DNA of 64,000 nt, taken from positions 434,001-498,000 of the forward strand of contig NZ_CP096019.1 of the NCBI RefSeq assembly GCF_023115355.1. Direction: 5' to 3'. Shown here one piece after another: positions 7,645 through 17,647 of this stretch. The stretch's first letter is position 1. The number at the start of each line of letters is the position of its first letter. The notes beneath the pieces were generated by a model. It was not told the DNA's origin and ran no database searches. It worked only from the letters and a program-made list of their open reading frames with translations. Made by a program: the position numbers and the translations under genes. Source of the stretch: Halocatena salina. Lineage in GTDB: Archaea; Halobacteriota; Halobacteria; Halobacteriales; Haloarculaceae.

Positions 7645-8889
7645 ATGGTTGAAGCAGCTGCGGGATTCGATATTCTGAATCTCCTGTTGGTGTTGGTGGT
7701 AGCGTGGATCTGTGGCGCTATTGCCGAGCGGCTGAGTTATCCGGCGATGATGGGGGAGCTGGTCGCTGGGTTCGTGTTCGGACCACCGCTGTTGGGAATG
7801 TTACAACCCTCTGAAACGCTCGACGTGTTCGCTGAGCTTGGCGTCTTCCTTCTGATGGTGTACGTCGGAATGGAAGTGGATCTCGACGACCTGTTCGCGA
7901 TGGGTCCCCAAGCGCTCGTCATCGCGATCGGTGCGTTCATCATTCCGTTTGCGCTCGGTTACGCAAGCGGTATCTTGACCGTCGCAAGCGTCGACGGGGC
8001 ACTGTTTCTCGGACTCGCAATGGCGGCAACGTCGTTGGCGACGAAATCTCGGATCCTCGTCGATCTCGACATCCTCGATACGCGGATCGCCAACATCCTG
8101 TTAGGGGGTGCGCTCGTCTCTGATGTTGGAGTGCTCGTCGCGTTCGCGGGCGTTCTGGGCTTCATTCAGGCCGGTACAGTGGAGATAGTCACGCTGGGGA
8201 CGATACTTCTCAAGGCGATCGCGTTTTTCGCTATCACTCTCTTCATCGGATACCGGTTCTTGCCCCACGTTTGGGAACGAGTTGAGTCGCTGCGAGAGCA
8301 GTATGGATTCGTCGATAAGACGTCAGTGTTCTCGATCGCGTTGCTCGTCGCGCTCGTCTTCGCGGAGCTCGCCCATCTCGCGGGACTGCACATGATCATC
8401 GGTGGGTTCATAGCCGGAATGTTTCTGCGACAAGCCGACCTTCAGGAGGCACTGTACGAACATATGCACGCAGTCATCTACGATTTGGCGATCGGATTTT
8501 TCGCACCGATCTTCTTCGTAACAGTTGCCTTCGAGATAACCCTCGGTGTGTTTACCGAAAACCTCCCGCTTCTCGTATTGCTCGTGGGCATTGCGTTCGT
8601 CGGAAAGATCGTCGGGTCGTGGCTGTTTGCCCTACCGACGGATCTCTCTTCCAAGGAGGGATTCGTCATCGGGTTCGGAATGAACGGTCGTGGAACCGTC
8701 GAGATCATCATCGCATCGATCGGTCTCTCCAACGGGATCATCGGTCAAGGGATGTTCTCGATCCTCGTCTTCATCGCGGTGTTCACGACAGCTCTGGTGC
8801 CGGTGACTGTCAAATGGGGCGTCGATTGGCTGTCCCAAACCGACGAGTTGGTGTACACCCGAGAAGCTGCCGACATCAATGCTGATTGA
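7645..8889 (+). CDS. Cation:proton antiporter (CPA2 family)
   Basis: A 414-residue membrane protein with about 12 hydrophobic helices and the Na+/H+ exchanger domain of the CPA2 (Kef/NapA-like) family. Typical features are the early SYPAMMGELVAGFVFGPPLL segment, the acidic VYVGMEVDLDDL loop and a helix with LGGALVSDVGVLVAF that holds a single Asp where electrogenic members have two. There is no C-terminal TrkA/Rossmann domain, so it is the bare transporter. The start ATG at 7645 is preceded by a GGGGGTG Shine-Dalgarno-like stretch. The ion (Na+ or K+) cannot be assigned from sequence. The next gene converges with six bases between stops. Confidence 0.88.
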   Translation: MVEAAAGFDILNLLLVLVVAWICGAIAERLSYPAMMGELVAGFVFGPPLLGMLQPSETLDVFAELGVFLLMVYVGMEVDLDDLFAMGPQALVIAIGAFIIPFALGYASGILTVASVDGALFLGLAMAATSLATKSRILVDLDILDTRIANILLGGALVSDVGVLVAFAGVLGFIQAGTVEIVTLGTILLKAIAFFAITLFIGYRFLPHVWERVESLREQYGFVDKTSVFSIALLVALVFAELAHLAGLHMIIGGFIAGMFLRQADLQEALYEHMHAVIYDLAIGFFAPIFFVTVAFEITLGVFTENLPLLVLLVGIAFVGKIVGSWLFALPTDLSSKEGFVIGFGMNGRGTVEIIIASIGLSNGIIGQGMFSILVFIAVFTTALVPVTVKWGVDWLSQTDELVYTREAADINAD

Positions 8890-8895
8890 TGGCGA

Positions 8896-10899
8896 TCAGT
8901 GCTCGGGGAGGGCTGGTCGCGTGGTATCGGCGTAGATCCGATCGACCTGTCCGGCGTACCGCTGTAAGATATTGCGGCGTTTTTTCTTCAGTGACGGAGT
9001 GAGGAGATCGTTGTCAGGTGTCCACTCTTCGGGAATGAGTTCGAACATCTTGATCCGTTCTTCGTATTCGAGCTGTTCGTTCACCATATCGACCTCTTCG
9101 AGAACCCATCGTTTTACCAGATCATTTTGACAGATGGCTGCCTTGTTATCAGGAAGATTGACTTGTCGCTGGTTGGCCCATCGTTCGATGGTCTCGAAGT
9201 TCGGAACGATCAGCGCAGCCACGAACTTCTCGTTATCCCCGATGACCATGATCTGTTCGATCCGATCGCTGGTTGCAAACTCGTCTTCGATGGGTCGAGG
9301 ACTGATGTTCTTCCCCGTCGAGAGGACAAGAACCTGTTTGAGTCGATCGTGGAAGATGAGATACCCATCGTCGGTCTGCTCGACGATATCACCGGTTCGG
9401 AGCCAACCATTGGTGAACGCGTCTTCGGTCGCCGCTTGGTTTTCCCAGTAGCCTTCCGTGACGTTCGGACCTTGAACCAGCAGTTCGCCGACGTCGCCCG
9501 ACATGTGCTGTTTTTGCTCCTCACTCAGAACCGTCTGATCGATGCCGACCTCTACGCCGGGCAGGGGAGGTCCGAGCGTCCCCGGTTTGACGTTCTCTAG
9601 GGGATTGACGCTCACGACGGGGGAGGCCTCGGTGAGTCCGTATCCTTCGACGATACGAACACCCATCCCCAAGAACAGTTCCGAGAGATCCTTCGAGAGA
9701 CTTCCCCCACCGCTGATGAAGATGTTGATGTTTCCTCCCAGCTGCTCTTTCACGTCACTGTACACCAACCGATCTGCCAGTGCGTATTTCAGTCGGTGGA
9801 TGATCCCGTGGGAATCGCTTCGAGCATGTTCGCGGGCAACGCCAACGGACCAATCGAAGATACGTTCTTTGAGCGACGACCCACTGACTTCTTCGAGCAT
9901 ACTGTCGTAGATCCGCTCGTAGATCCGGGGCACACTCGCTATATTGCTCGGCTGCACGGTCTGGAGATCGTCGGCTACTGTATCGGACGACTCGGCGTAC
10001 GCCACCGTCGCTCCGGAGGCGAACATCAGGAAGTGATTGGCGGTCCGCTCGAACACGTGTGCGAGTGGAAGGAACGCCAGCGTCGTTACCTCCTTATCGA
10101 TCACGGGCAGTTCCGGGTCCTTATCCGGCCGCGGACCGAGCCGCGTTCTGGTCTGGTTGATGTTCGATCTGAGCTGCCTGTGTGTGAGTCTCACACCTTT
10201 GGGTTTTCCGGTCGTTCCTGAGGTGTAAATGATGCTCGCCAGATCGTCGACATCTCGTTCGTTGAGCCAGCTTTCGAGCTGTAACGGCCACGAAATCCCC
10301 TCTCCTCGTCGATGTAGTTCACCGAGTGTGAGTATGTCCTCTCGGTCGTCGTATCCGGCGTACTCGTCCATGACGACGATCAAGGAGAGGTCGAGTTGGT
10401 CCTCAACGGCGAGGACGCGCTCTAGCAGTTCTTGGTTCTCGACGACGACTGCCGAGGCACTGCAATCTCCAAGCAGAAACTGCACTTGTTCCGGCGAGGA
10501 TTCGGTGTACACAGTGGTCACGACGCCACCCGCAACGTGCAGCGCGAAATCGACCTGTGCCCACTCCATCCGGGTACTCGCAAAAAGTCCGACGCGGTCG
10601 CCCGGTTCGATGCCCATGTCTCGAAAGCCCGCAGCGAGATTGTGGACGATATGTTGCATCTCGTTGTAGGTCAACGGTGAGTATCGTCCGGCTGCCGAGG
10701 CATCGATCACCCCCTCCGAAACGAGCGAACGGTCGTACACGCCGCCTTTGTACAGCTGTGCATTCCGGTCGCGGTTGCGACTAGTACTCCCTTCGAACAG
10801 CCGTCCAAGCGTAGACACGCCGATCACCTCATCGTCAGTCCCATGTCGGCTTTCGGCCTCTCGCCAGTTCGAGACATCACTCTCCTCGCTATCAGCCAT
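8896..10899 (-). CDS. Long-chain acyl-CoA synthetase (AMP-binding)
   Basis: This 667-residue protein is an adenylate-forming enzyme that activates fatty acids with ATP to acyl-AMP and then acyl-CoA. The ATP-binding loop IIYTSGTTGKPKGVRLTH, the GYGLTEASPVVSVN motif and the WLRTGDIVEQTDDGYLIFHD/RLKQVLVLSTGKNISP region (A8 hinge and catalytic area) are all in order. It resembles FadD/AAE15-type long-chain synthetases. The start is taken at ATG 10899 (MADSEESDVSNW). Upstream in-frame codons to 10956 look non-coding. With the thiolase, hydratase and dehydrogenase genes elsewhere in the window it fits a fatty acid degradation role. Confidence 0.88.
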   Translation of the reverse strand: MADSEESDVSNWREAESRHGTDDEVIGVSTLGRLFEGSTSRNRDRNAQLYKGGVYDRSLVSEGVIDASAAGRYSPLTYNEMQHIVHNLAAGFRDMGIEPGDRVGLFASTRMEWAQVDFALHVAGGVVTTVYTESSPEQVQFLLGDCSASAVVVENQELLERVLAVEDQLDLSLIVVMDEYAGYDDREDILTLGELHRRGEGISWPLQLESWLNERDVDDLASIIYTSGTTGKPKGVRLTHRQLRSNINQTRTRLGPRPDKDPELPVIDKEVTTLAFLPLAHVFERTANHFLMFASGATVAYAESSDTVADDLQTVQPSNIASVPRIYERIYDSMLEEVSGSSLKERIFDWSVGVAREHARSDSHGIIHRLKYALADRLVYSDVKEQLGGNINIFISGGGSLSKDLSELFLGMGVRIVEGYGLTEASPVVSVNPLENVKPGTLGPPLPGVEVGIDQTVLSEEQKQHMSGDVGELLVQGPNVTEGYWENQAATEDAFTNGWLRTGDIVEQTDDGYLIFHDRLKQVLVLSTGKNISPRPIEDEFATSDRIEQIMVIGDNEKFVAALIVPNFETIERWANQRQVNLPDNKAAICQNDLVKRWVLEEVDMVNEQLEYEERIKMFELIPEEWTPDNDLLTPSLKKKRRNILQRYAGQVDRIYADTTRPALPEH

Positions 10900-11013
10900 T
10901 ATCCCGATCGTATGCGGCCCATGAAAAATCAATGTTGCGTGAGGAATCGGTAGCATCGACCAGTTCGGCCCTTCACACCGTTCACACGCTAGCCATCCGT
11001 TCGGGATATCGCC

Positions 11014-11958
11014 TCAATGGAGTTGTGCACACCGCAGATGTTCACAGTCACCGGCGTGAAGGCTGACCGTTTCGTCGTCCGTTTCGACCACGAGTGCACC
11101 CGGTGGTTCGACATCGACAGCACGTCCGACGACGACGCCGTCCGGCGTTTCGACGCGAACGTGCTGTCCCAGCGTGGCAGCAGCCTCACGCCAGCGAGCA
11201 AGGATCGATTCGGATTCTTGCTTTCGAAGCGCATCGAACGATTCTAGCAGGTGGTGGACGAACGTCCGCAGCGGAACGTGATCATCGAGCGCGGCCCGGA
11301 GACCGGTGGCTCCTTCGATCCCTGGATCGTCCATGTTCACCCCGATACCCACGGCGAGCCACGCGATGCGGTCTGTCTCGCCTTGCATTTCGGTCAAGAT
11401 CCCTGCGATCTTGTTCTCCGAGTCGTCATCGACGAGGAGGACATCGTTTGGCCACTTGATCCGCGCGTCGAGTCCCGTCTCGCGCACCGCATGCGTCGTC
11501 GCTACAGCCCCAGCAAGGGTGTACAAGGGGGCTTCGGCGGGTGGACGGTCGGGACGACAAAGGATACTGACGTAGACGCCACCGGGAGGAGACTCCCACG
11601 ATCGGTCGAGACGCCCTCGTCCCGCGGTTTGTGCGTCAGCGACGATCACGGTGTCCGTCGCACCACTCTCTGCTAGTTCCCGCGCGCGCCGGTTCGTGCT
11701 GTCGATCGTCTCGTGGTACTCCACCTCGAACGGCGCATCGAGCCCCAACGCAAGCGCTGTCGAGCCCCGTTCCGGAACGCCGATCAATCGGTAGCCGCTC
11801 TCGTCGCTTTCGATCTCGAATCCTTCCTCCCGGAGCCCTTCGATCTGTTTCCACACTGCTGTCCGTGAAACCGAAAGCTCCTCTGCAAGCGTCGGTCCGG
11901 ACACCGATCCGTCACTGTCTGCAAGCGCCCGCGCGATGCGGTGGCGTGGATGGGTCAT
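11014..11958 (-). CDS. birA: Biotin--[acetyl-CoA-carboxylase] ligase with N-terminal HTH
   Basis: A 314-residue BirA-type bifunctional protein. An N-terminal winged helix (VSGPTLAEELSVSRTAVWKQ) is followed by the ligase domain with the biotin/ATP-binding loop QTAGRGRLDRSWESPPGGV and KWPNDVLLVDD, then KIAGILTEM and GIGVNMDD, and a C-terminal SH3-like domain. It attaches biotin to acyl-CoA carboxylase carrier proteins and may repress biotin genes. No biotin synthesis genes are adjacent. The start ATG at 11958 is preferred over a TTG two codons upstream. Confidence 0.93.
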   Translation of the reverse strand: MTHPRHRIARALADSDGSVSGPTLAEELSVSRTAVWKQIEGLREEGFEIESDESGYRLIGVPERGSTALALGLDAPFEVEYHETIDSTNRRARELAESGATDTVIVADAQTAGRGRLDRSWESPPGGVYVSILCRPDRPPAEAPLYTLAGAVATTHAVRETGLDARIKWPNDVLLVDDDSENKIAGILTEMQGETDRIAWLAVGIGVNMDDPGIEGATGLRAALDDHVPLRTFVHHLLESFDALRKQESESILARWREAAATLGQHVRVETPDGVVVGRAVDVEPPGALVVETDDETVSLHAGDCEHLRCAQLH

Positions 11959-12193
11959 GACCAAGGTACACCGGCCATCACCTTCAGCGTTGAGACATCC
12001 GCTACGCTATCCCTGCCATATCTGCTAGTAAGCTGATGGTATGTGGTAGTCGAAGGGTGTGCGGATACAAACGAACAACGATCCGGTGTGAAGAATTCGA
12101 AGCAGACGGGAAACGTACGAACGGCCTGTGAAAGATACGAGACGGAGGGCAGCGTACGATCAACGTTTTACCAATCGCCGTCCCAACTAGGTT

Positions 12194-12862
12194 ATGAGTC
12201 TTATCGCTGAGTTTCGTCTCTTCAATCCGAATTTCCCACTCATGGATTCGCTCTCTACAGTTCCCGATATGCGGTTACGGGTCGAACAGGCGATTGCCGA
12301 ACACTCGGGCCAGCCCATCCTGTTTCTGTGGGCAAGCGGTGACGATTTCGAGACGTTCGAGTCGGCACTCACAGCCGATTGTACCGTAGAGGATTCGACA
12401 CGGATCGAGGACACGGGCGATCGTCGGCTCTATCGGGTGCAGGTCACTGAGCGATCGGAGATGGTGCTGTACCCGGCAGAACTCAAGGCTGGCACGTCGC
12501 GGCTATCGGTTTCGGTCAGCGAAAATGGCGTTGAGACCAGAATGCGACTTCCCGACCGGAGGGCGCTTCGACGATTCCGGGAGATATGTGATGAATACGG
12601 CGTCACTCTCTCGCTCCAAGGATTGTACGAAGACGACGGAGCAGCCGGAAACAGTCAGTATGGGCTGTCTCAGAAGCAAGAAACCGCGCTACAAGAGGCA
12701 GTAAGTCGTGGATATTACACCGTTCCACGGACGATCACACTCGAAGACCTCGCAAAGGAGTTAGACATCTCTCGCCAAGCAGCGTCCGAACGCCTCCGTC
12801 GAGGCTGTCATCTTCTCATCAAGAACACGCTCGGTGGTACGGAAACGGAGGGCGACACGTGA
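12194..12862 (+). CDS. Bat-type HTH_10 transcriptional regulator
   Basis: A 222-residue regulator with a C-terminal HTH_10 domain (LSQKQETALQEAVSRGYYTV, then PRTITLEDLAKELDISRQAA and SERLRRG) like Bat of Halobacterium. The N-terminal region is a distinct sensor-like domain, not closely similar to those of the Bat-type genes at 5942 and 48980. The ligand and targets are unknown. It is followed by a peptidase gene, with 66 bases between. Confidence 0.85.
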   Translation: MSLIAEFRLFNPNFPLMDSLSTVPDMRLRVEQAIAEHSGQPILFLWASGDDFETFESALTADCTVEDSTRIEDTGDRRLYRVQVTERSEMVLYPAELKAGTSRLSVSVSENGVETRMRLPDRRALRRFREICDEYGVTLSLQGLYEDDGAAGNSQYGLSQKQETALQEAVSRGYYTVPRTITLEDLAKELDISRQAASERLRRGCHLLIKNTLGGTETEGDT

Positions 12863-12928
12863 CCGACGTGCCAACCGTGATCTGCTGACAGGAGGAACGG
12901 ATTAGTGACCGCCGTTCGAAGCCGGTGT

Positions 12929-14041
12929 ATGACACCGTTCGAGCGTCGAACACGCGCCTGTCAACGACGACTCCGCGAACAGGAGACCGAGGCCGTCGTG
13001 TTGTTTCCGAGCCGAAACCTTCAGTACACGACGTCATTCGTAGAGGAGCCGGGCGAGCGACACCTGTTTTTCATCGTCCCTGCGGCGGGAGAACCGGTGT
13101 TCGTCGTTCCCGAACTGTATGGGAAACAGCTTCGTTCCGAGACGTGGGTGACAGATGTACGAACGTGGGGGGACAGTGACGATCCCCGCACTCTCATCGA
13201 AACAGTTGTGCGAAACTCATCGATCGACCCACAGAACCGTCTTCTCGTCGATGATACGATGGGAGCACGATTCACCCAAGAGCTTCGTTCGTTGTTTCCG
13301 ACAGCAACGTTCGGGCTGGCGAGCGAAGTGCTCGCATCGCTTCGACGTCGAAAGGACGACGCAGAGATCGAGTCTCTCAAAACGGCAGCGGCGATCACCG
13401 ATCAGGTGGTCGCATCGGTCAGAGGACTCGGCTCGGATGCGATCGGACTGACTGAATCCGAACTCGCAGCCGACATCGAAAAGCGGTTGCAGGCAGCGGG
13501 CGGATCGGGCGTGTCGTTCGCACCGATCGTCGGATCCGGACCCAACGGCGCGAAACCCCACCACAGCCACGAGGACCGCGAAATCCGTCCTGGGGAGCCG
13601 GTGGTACTGGATTTCGGTACGCGTGTGGAGGGATATCCCAGTGATCAAACGAGAACGCTCGTCTTCGACGGTGAGCCCCCCGAAAAAGTCACCGACGTAC
13701 ACGAGATCGTCATGGACGCCCAGGCAGCGGCCGTCGACGCCGTCGCGCCCGGCGTCGAAGCGAGCACGGTCGACACCGCAGCGCGCGACGTCATCGAATC
13801 GGCTGGATATGGCGACCAGTTCATCCATCGAACCGGTCACGGTGTCGGTCTCGATGTCCACGAAGAGCCATACATCGTGGCTGACAACGACCGAACCCTG
13901 CAACCAGGGATGGTGTTCAGCATCGAACCCGGGGTGTACGTATCTGATGAGTTCGGCGTTCGGATCGAAGATCTGATGGTCGTCACCGAGGATGGCTGTG
14001 AACGACTGAATCACGCCGATCGTGGATTGATGTGTGCGTAG
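12929..14041 (+). CDS. M24 family Xaa-Pro peptidase
   Basis: A 370-residue cytosolic metallopeptidase of family M24 (PepQ/prolidase type) that removes N-terminal residues preceding proline. The creatinase-like N-domain is followed by the pita-bread domain with the metal ligands visible in order: Asp in VVLDFGTRVEGYPSDQTRT (two Asp), His in HRTGHGVGLDVHEEPY, Glu in FSIEPGVYV and Glu in VRIEDLMVV. The start is ATG 12929; a GTG at 12905 would add eight residues. The role is peptide turnover. Confidence 0.9.
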   Translation: MTPFERRTRACQRRLREQETEAVVLFPSRNLQYTTSFVEEPGERHLFFIVPAAGEPVFVVPELYGKQLRSETWVTDVRTWGDSDDPRTLIETVVRNSSIDPQNRLLVDDTMGARFTQELRSLFPTATFGLASEVLASLRRRKDDAEIESLKTAAAITDQVVASVRGLGSDAIGLTESELAADIEKRLQAAGGSGVSFAPIVGSGPNGAKPHHSHEDREIRPGEPVVLDFGTRVEGYPSDQTRTLVFDGEPPEKVTDVHEIVMDAQAAAVDAVAPGVEASTVDTAARDVIESAGYGDQFIHRTGHGVGLDVHEEPYIVADNDRTLQPGMVFSIEPGVYVSDEFGVRIEDLMVVTEDGCERLNHADRGLMCA

Positions 14042-14096
14042 GGTGATTCACGTATACGTGATGAACTGGTGCTAATACGATATGCTATCGAAATGT

Positions 14097-14110
14097 TTTT
14101 TAATATAAAT
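14097..14110 (+). promoter_or_regulatory. TATA box of lipoprotein gene
   Basis: A TTTTTAATATAAAT run ends about 13 bases before the ATG at 14123. The spacing fits a leaderless transcript starting close to the start codon. Confidence 0.45.
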
Positions 14111-14122
14111 AGTAATTCATAC

Positions 14123-15781
14123 ATGATGGATCGTCGTATGTATCTCGCTGCGGTGAGTGGGATCGGACTCTCGGGACTAGCTGGTTGTAGTATGCTTTCT
14201 AGTAACAGTAATGAGGGATCTACGACGCCCACCCCGACGATCGTCGAAGGACCTGCACAGTTCACCGACTACAAGATCGAACCGCCGGGAAACGCGGCTG
14301 TCGACACGCCGGTGAGTGTGACGGTGTCCGCGTTTAACTACGGTTCGCAAGCCGGCGGTGTCAGCGCAACGCTCGCCGCCGTCGAAGGGGCCCAGTCGAT
14401 CTCGAAGCCGGTCAAACTCACCGACGTCGACTCCGGCTCACGGGGAGAGACAGCTGTCGAACTGGAGTTTTCGGTGGGAGATGAATTCGTTCTAGGGGTG
14501 TTCGAGACGCCCCCGTCGTCAACCCCGCAGGCGATGGAAAAGCCGGTGACCACGTCGACGGTCACAGTCGGGCCAAAGGAGAAACCGGTCGGAGAAACGT
14601 TCGACCTGAATGAGCAGCTCCGGGCGACGCTGACCGACGTGACGTATCGACACGGTATCGAATACAAGACGGAAAAACAGGGGTTCTTTTCTTCGGAGAC
14701 GGTGGCGGGAACGACGTTACCCCAATCCGGAAACGTTCTTGCAGTACTTCAATTCGAAGTCGAGAACAAGGGAACGGAACCAGTGTCGGTCAATTCGACA
14801 TCGTTTTCGATGAATGGGTCGTCTCTTCTCCCGGATCTCGACGGCGTACCCATGGATGCAGCTGCCACCGTGGATGGCACACCTCTCAGCGGTACGTCGG
14901 TGAAAGGAGGACAGAACATCAGAGGATGGCTGCTCGGAGCGGTTCCGAAACCGCAGGCAAAAAACGGTACGTCAGTCGAATGGCAACGAGACGAACGGAA
15001 AACAACCCCCGAGCGAGCGTGGACCGTCGAATCGAGGGATATTCCCTCGTTCAGCCTCGAAACGTGGGAGAAACTCGGAGATCAGGTAACGGGGTCGTAC
15101 ACCCAGCACGTCACGGTGAAAAACACCGGGAAGGCCACAGGCACGTTTTACGGCTCACTCGATTACAGACACGATCAAGGCAACTGGAAATCGCTCTCGC
15201 GGTTCAAGGCTGATCTCGATCCCGATCAGAGCAAAACGTTCGACGTCAAAAACAGCTATCTGTCCGTCGGAACTGTCGACTTCCGTCTGCGTCCGTTCGG
15301 CAAAACTGACAGTGTCGAGATCACGGCTCCGAAGCTGTCCTTCGGAGAGAAAGCGCGGATTCCGAACGGAGAGATCCGAGTGAACGACTTACAGACACAG
15401 TCGTCCTACGTGGTGGACAGTGGTTGGGGAGGGACCACCTACACACCAGATAACGGCGATGCGTTCCTCTTTGCGTACGTGGAGTTCATTCCCGACAGCG
15501 GCGATGTCACGAACATGCCTGACGACGATCACTTCTCGATCCGAGCAAACGGGACGATACATCCCGAATCCGGGAGCCTCAAGGGACCGATGGATTCACC
15601 GATCGAAGGTCGGTTTTACCGTTCCGCTCTCAGCGGCAGTCAGATCCGGGCAAAAGAACCGTGGACGGGATGGATTAGCTTCGACGTTCCATCGGACGTT
15701 ACCCCAGAAAACACGACCGTCATTCTCGAAAAGGAGTATAACGATAGGGGTGTCTCGAAAGTGGAGTGGAGCAAAAAATAA
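14123..15781 (+). CDS. Exported lipoprotein of unknown function
   Basis: A 552-residue secreted protein. The N-terminus has twin arginines (MMDRRMYLAAVSG) and a lipobox (GLAGC, cysteine about residue 20), so it is probably a Tat-exported lipoprotein anchored to the outer face of the membrane. A threonine/proline-rich tether (STTPTPT) follows, and the rest consists of beta-rich, Ig-like regions with phrases such as TVSAFNYGSQAGG and HVTVKNTGKATGT that recall CARDB-type adhesion domains. No catalytic motif was seen. A leaderless TATA box lies just upstream. The function is unknown. Confidence 0.75.
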   Translation: MMDRRMYLAAVSGIGLSGLAGCSMLSSNSNEGSTTPTPTIVEGPAQFTDYKIEPPGNAAVDTPVSVTVSAFNYGSQAGGVSATLAAVEGAQSISKPVKLTDVDSGSRGETAVELEFSVGDEFVLGVFETPPSSTPQAMEKPVTTSTVTVGPKEKPVGETFDLNEQLRATLTDVTYRHGIEYKTEKQGFFSSETVAGTTLPQSGNVLAVLQFEVENKGTEPVSVNSTSFSMNGSSLLPDLDGVPMDAAATVDGTPLSGTSVKGGQNIRGWLLGAVPKPQAKNGTSVEWQRDERKTTPERAWTVESRDIPSFSLETWEKLGDQVTGSYTQHVTVKNTGKATGTFYGSLDYRHDQGNWKSLSRFKADLDPDQSKTFDVKNSYLSVGTVDFRLRPFGKTDSVEITAPKLSFGEKARIPNGEIRVNDLQTQSSYVVDSGWGGTTYTPDNGDAFLFAYVEFIPDSGDVTNMPDDDHFSIRANGTIHPESGSLKGPMDSPIEGRFYRSALSGSQIRAKEPWTGWISFDVPSDVTPENTTVILEKEYNDRGVSKVEWSKK

Positions 15782-15840
15782 AAACATCCCATCATGGGAG
15801 GTGATAGCAATATACGTGTGGTGTCACAACTGAAGCGTCG

Positions 15841-16407
15841 ATGACGACTACGGACATCACCCAACGGATCGAGACGGTGCTAGACGCGCCCGACGATCAG
15901 CTCGCCGCGGAGCTGCCGGCGCTGCTCGATGAAATCGAAGGGGATATCGAGGCGGTGCTGCTCGACAATCCGGCGCTGTTCGCACAGATCACCCAACGGA
16001 TGGAAGCGGTGGATATCGGTGCGTTCGCTACCGAACACCCCAAGACGGTCGAGCAGTTTCAAGGGATGCTGTGGACCGGAATGGGGCTGCTCGTACGCGC
16101 CAGCCCCGACGTGCGCGAGTCGATCACCGAAGATATCAGCGTCAACTTCGAGGCGACCGACGCGCCGATGACGGGCCACCTCGAAGTGATCGAAGACGAG
16201 CAGACGATCGAAGGTGGAACGGTCCTGCTCGATGCACCTGACCTCACCATCAGAGGTCCGGCAGACGAACTCGTCGATCTCATCACTGGCGCTGTCGATC
16301 CGACTCAGGGCGGTATGCAACAGAACTACCAGCTGGATGGCGAGATCCAGAAAGGTACACAGCTCGCAGCTACCATGGGCCAGCTCACGAAGCTACTTCC
16401 AAGCTGA
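15841..16407 (+). CDS. SCP2-like sterol-binding-fold protein
   Basis: A 188-residue acidic protein whose C-terminal part (about 95-185) resembles the SCP2 lipid-transfer fold: DLTIRGPADELVDLITGAVD then PTQGGMQQNYQLDGEIQKGT, with the DAD-like beta strand and a G-LDP-helix pattern. The N-terminal third is a helical domain of unknown role. It is closely similar to the protein at 51942 in both halves. The gene sits 24 bases before an FMN hydroxy-acid oxidase, so it may deliver or bind its hydrophobic or acyl substrate; this is inference. Confidence 0.7.
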   Translation: MTTTDITQRIETVLDAPDDQLAAELPALLDEIEGDIEAVLLDNPALFAQITQRMEAVDIGAFATEHPKTVEQFQGMLWTGMGLLVRASPDVRESITEDISVNFEATDAPMTGHLEVIEDEQTIEGGTVLLDAPDLTIRGPADELVDLITGAVDPTQGGMQQNYQLDGEIQKGTQLAATMGQLTKLLPS

Positions 16408-16431
16408 ACCGTTCATATTTATCATATCAAT

Positions 16432-17613
16432 ATGACGTTCGATCCGAGCGAGCCGTACGGGGAGTATCGTCAACAGGAGATCTACGCGATGGGGACACTT
16501 GCCGATCAGCCACCGGAGATCCCGGTTCGATGGACTGCCCTCGAAACGGCAGCGATCGAGGCGATGGACGACCGGGCAGCGGCGTACGTCTCTGGCGGTG
16601 CCGGTAGCGGGGAAACGGTGGACGAGAACCGCCGTGCGTTCGCCCAGTGGCGCATCGTGCCACGGCTGCTTCGGGATGTGAGCGAGCGCGATCTTAGTGT
16701 CGACGTGTTCGGACGACAGTGGGATCTCCCATTGCAGATCGCGCCAATCGGCGTGCAGTCGATCGTCCACGAGGACGGAGTCCTCGCAACCGCACGAGCA
16801 GCTGCGGATCTCGACGTTCCGATCTGTCTGAGCTCGGTTTCATCGTCTCCGATCGAGGAGATCACGGCCAAACTGGGAGAGACACCGACGTGGTTCCAAC
16901 TGTACTGGTCGTCGGATCGTTCGATCACCGAGAGCTTCGTGCGGCGGGCCGAGAACACCGGGTGTAACGCGATCGTTCTCACGGTCGACGTGCCGCTTTT
17001 GGGGTGGCGTGAGCGAGATCTCGAACAGGGGTATCTCCCGATGCTCGAAGGACACGGGATCGCGAACTACACGAGTGATCCGGCGTTCTGTGATGGGCTT
17101 TCGGATTCACCGGCGGAAAACGAGGACGCTGCCATCCAACACTTTCTCGACGTGTTCGGCGATCCAACGATTACGTGGAATGCGGTGTCTGATCTGTGCT
17201 CGATGACCGATCTCCCAGTGGTCATCAAAGGAGTACTCCACCCCGACGATGCTGAGACAGCCGTAGACCATGGCGTGGACGGTATCGTCGTCTCCAATCA
17301 CGGAGGGCGGCAGGTCGATGGGGAACTCGGCGCGCTTGAGGCGCTTCCCCGGATCGTCGAACGGGTAGCTGGACGGAGCGCCGTGTTCTTCGACAGCGGC
17401 GTCAGATCGGGAGCCGACGCGCTCACGGCTCTCGCGCTCGGTGCCGATGCAGTAGGAATCGGTCGTCCCGTCGTGTACGGGTTGGCGCTTGACGGTGCCG
17501 ATGGTGTTCGATCGGTGCTCGAAAACATCCGGGCGGGGTTGGACCTCACGCTCGCAAACACCGGCCGAACGAACGTTGCCGACCTCGACCGATCGCTGCT
17601 CGTTGCTCGGTGA
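16432..17613 (+). CDS. FMN-dependent alpha-hydroxy acid oxidase (lactate monooxygenase-like)
   Basis: A 393-residue TIM-barrel flavoprotein of the glycolate oxidase/lactate 2-monooxygenase family. It has the early GEYRQQEIYAMG motif known from lactate monooxygenase, the APIGVQSIVHEDG segment, and the catalytic His/Arg pair in VVSNHGGRQVDG (about 285-296), followed by the FMN phosphate loop FDSGVRSGADALTALALGAD. It would oxidise an L-2-hydroxy acid to a 2-oxo acid or, as monooxygenase, to the decarboxylated acid. The SCP2-like gene just upstream is in the same transcription unit. Which hydroxy acid is used is not known. Confidence 0.85.
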   Translation: MTFDPSEPYGEYRQQEIYAMGTLADQPPEIPVRWTALETAAIEAMDDRAAAYVSGGAGSGETVDENRRAFAQWRIVPRLLRDVSERDLSVDVFGRQWDLPLQIAPIGVQSIVHEDGVLATARAAADLDVPICLSSVSSSPIEEITAKLGETPTWFQLYWSSDRSITESFVRRAENTGCNAIVLTVDVPLLGWRERDLEQGYLPMLEGHGIANYTSDPAFCDGLSDSPAENEDAAIQHFLDVFGDPTITWNAVSDLCSMTDLPVVIKGVLHPDDAETAVDHGVDGIVVSNHGGRQVDGELGALEALPRIVERVAGRSAVFFDSGVRSGADALTALALGADAVGIGRPVVYGLALDGADGVRSVLENIRAGLDLTLANTGRTNVADLDRSLLVAR

Positions 17614-17647
17614 TCGGTGATCGGAAAACGGACGGTTTTACACCGGT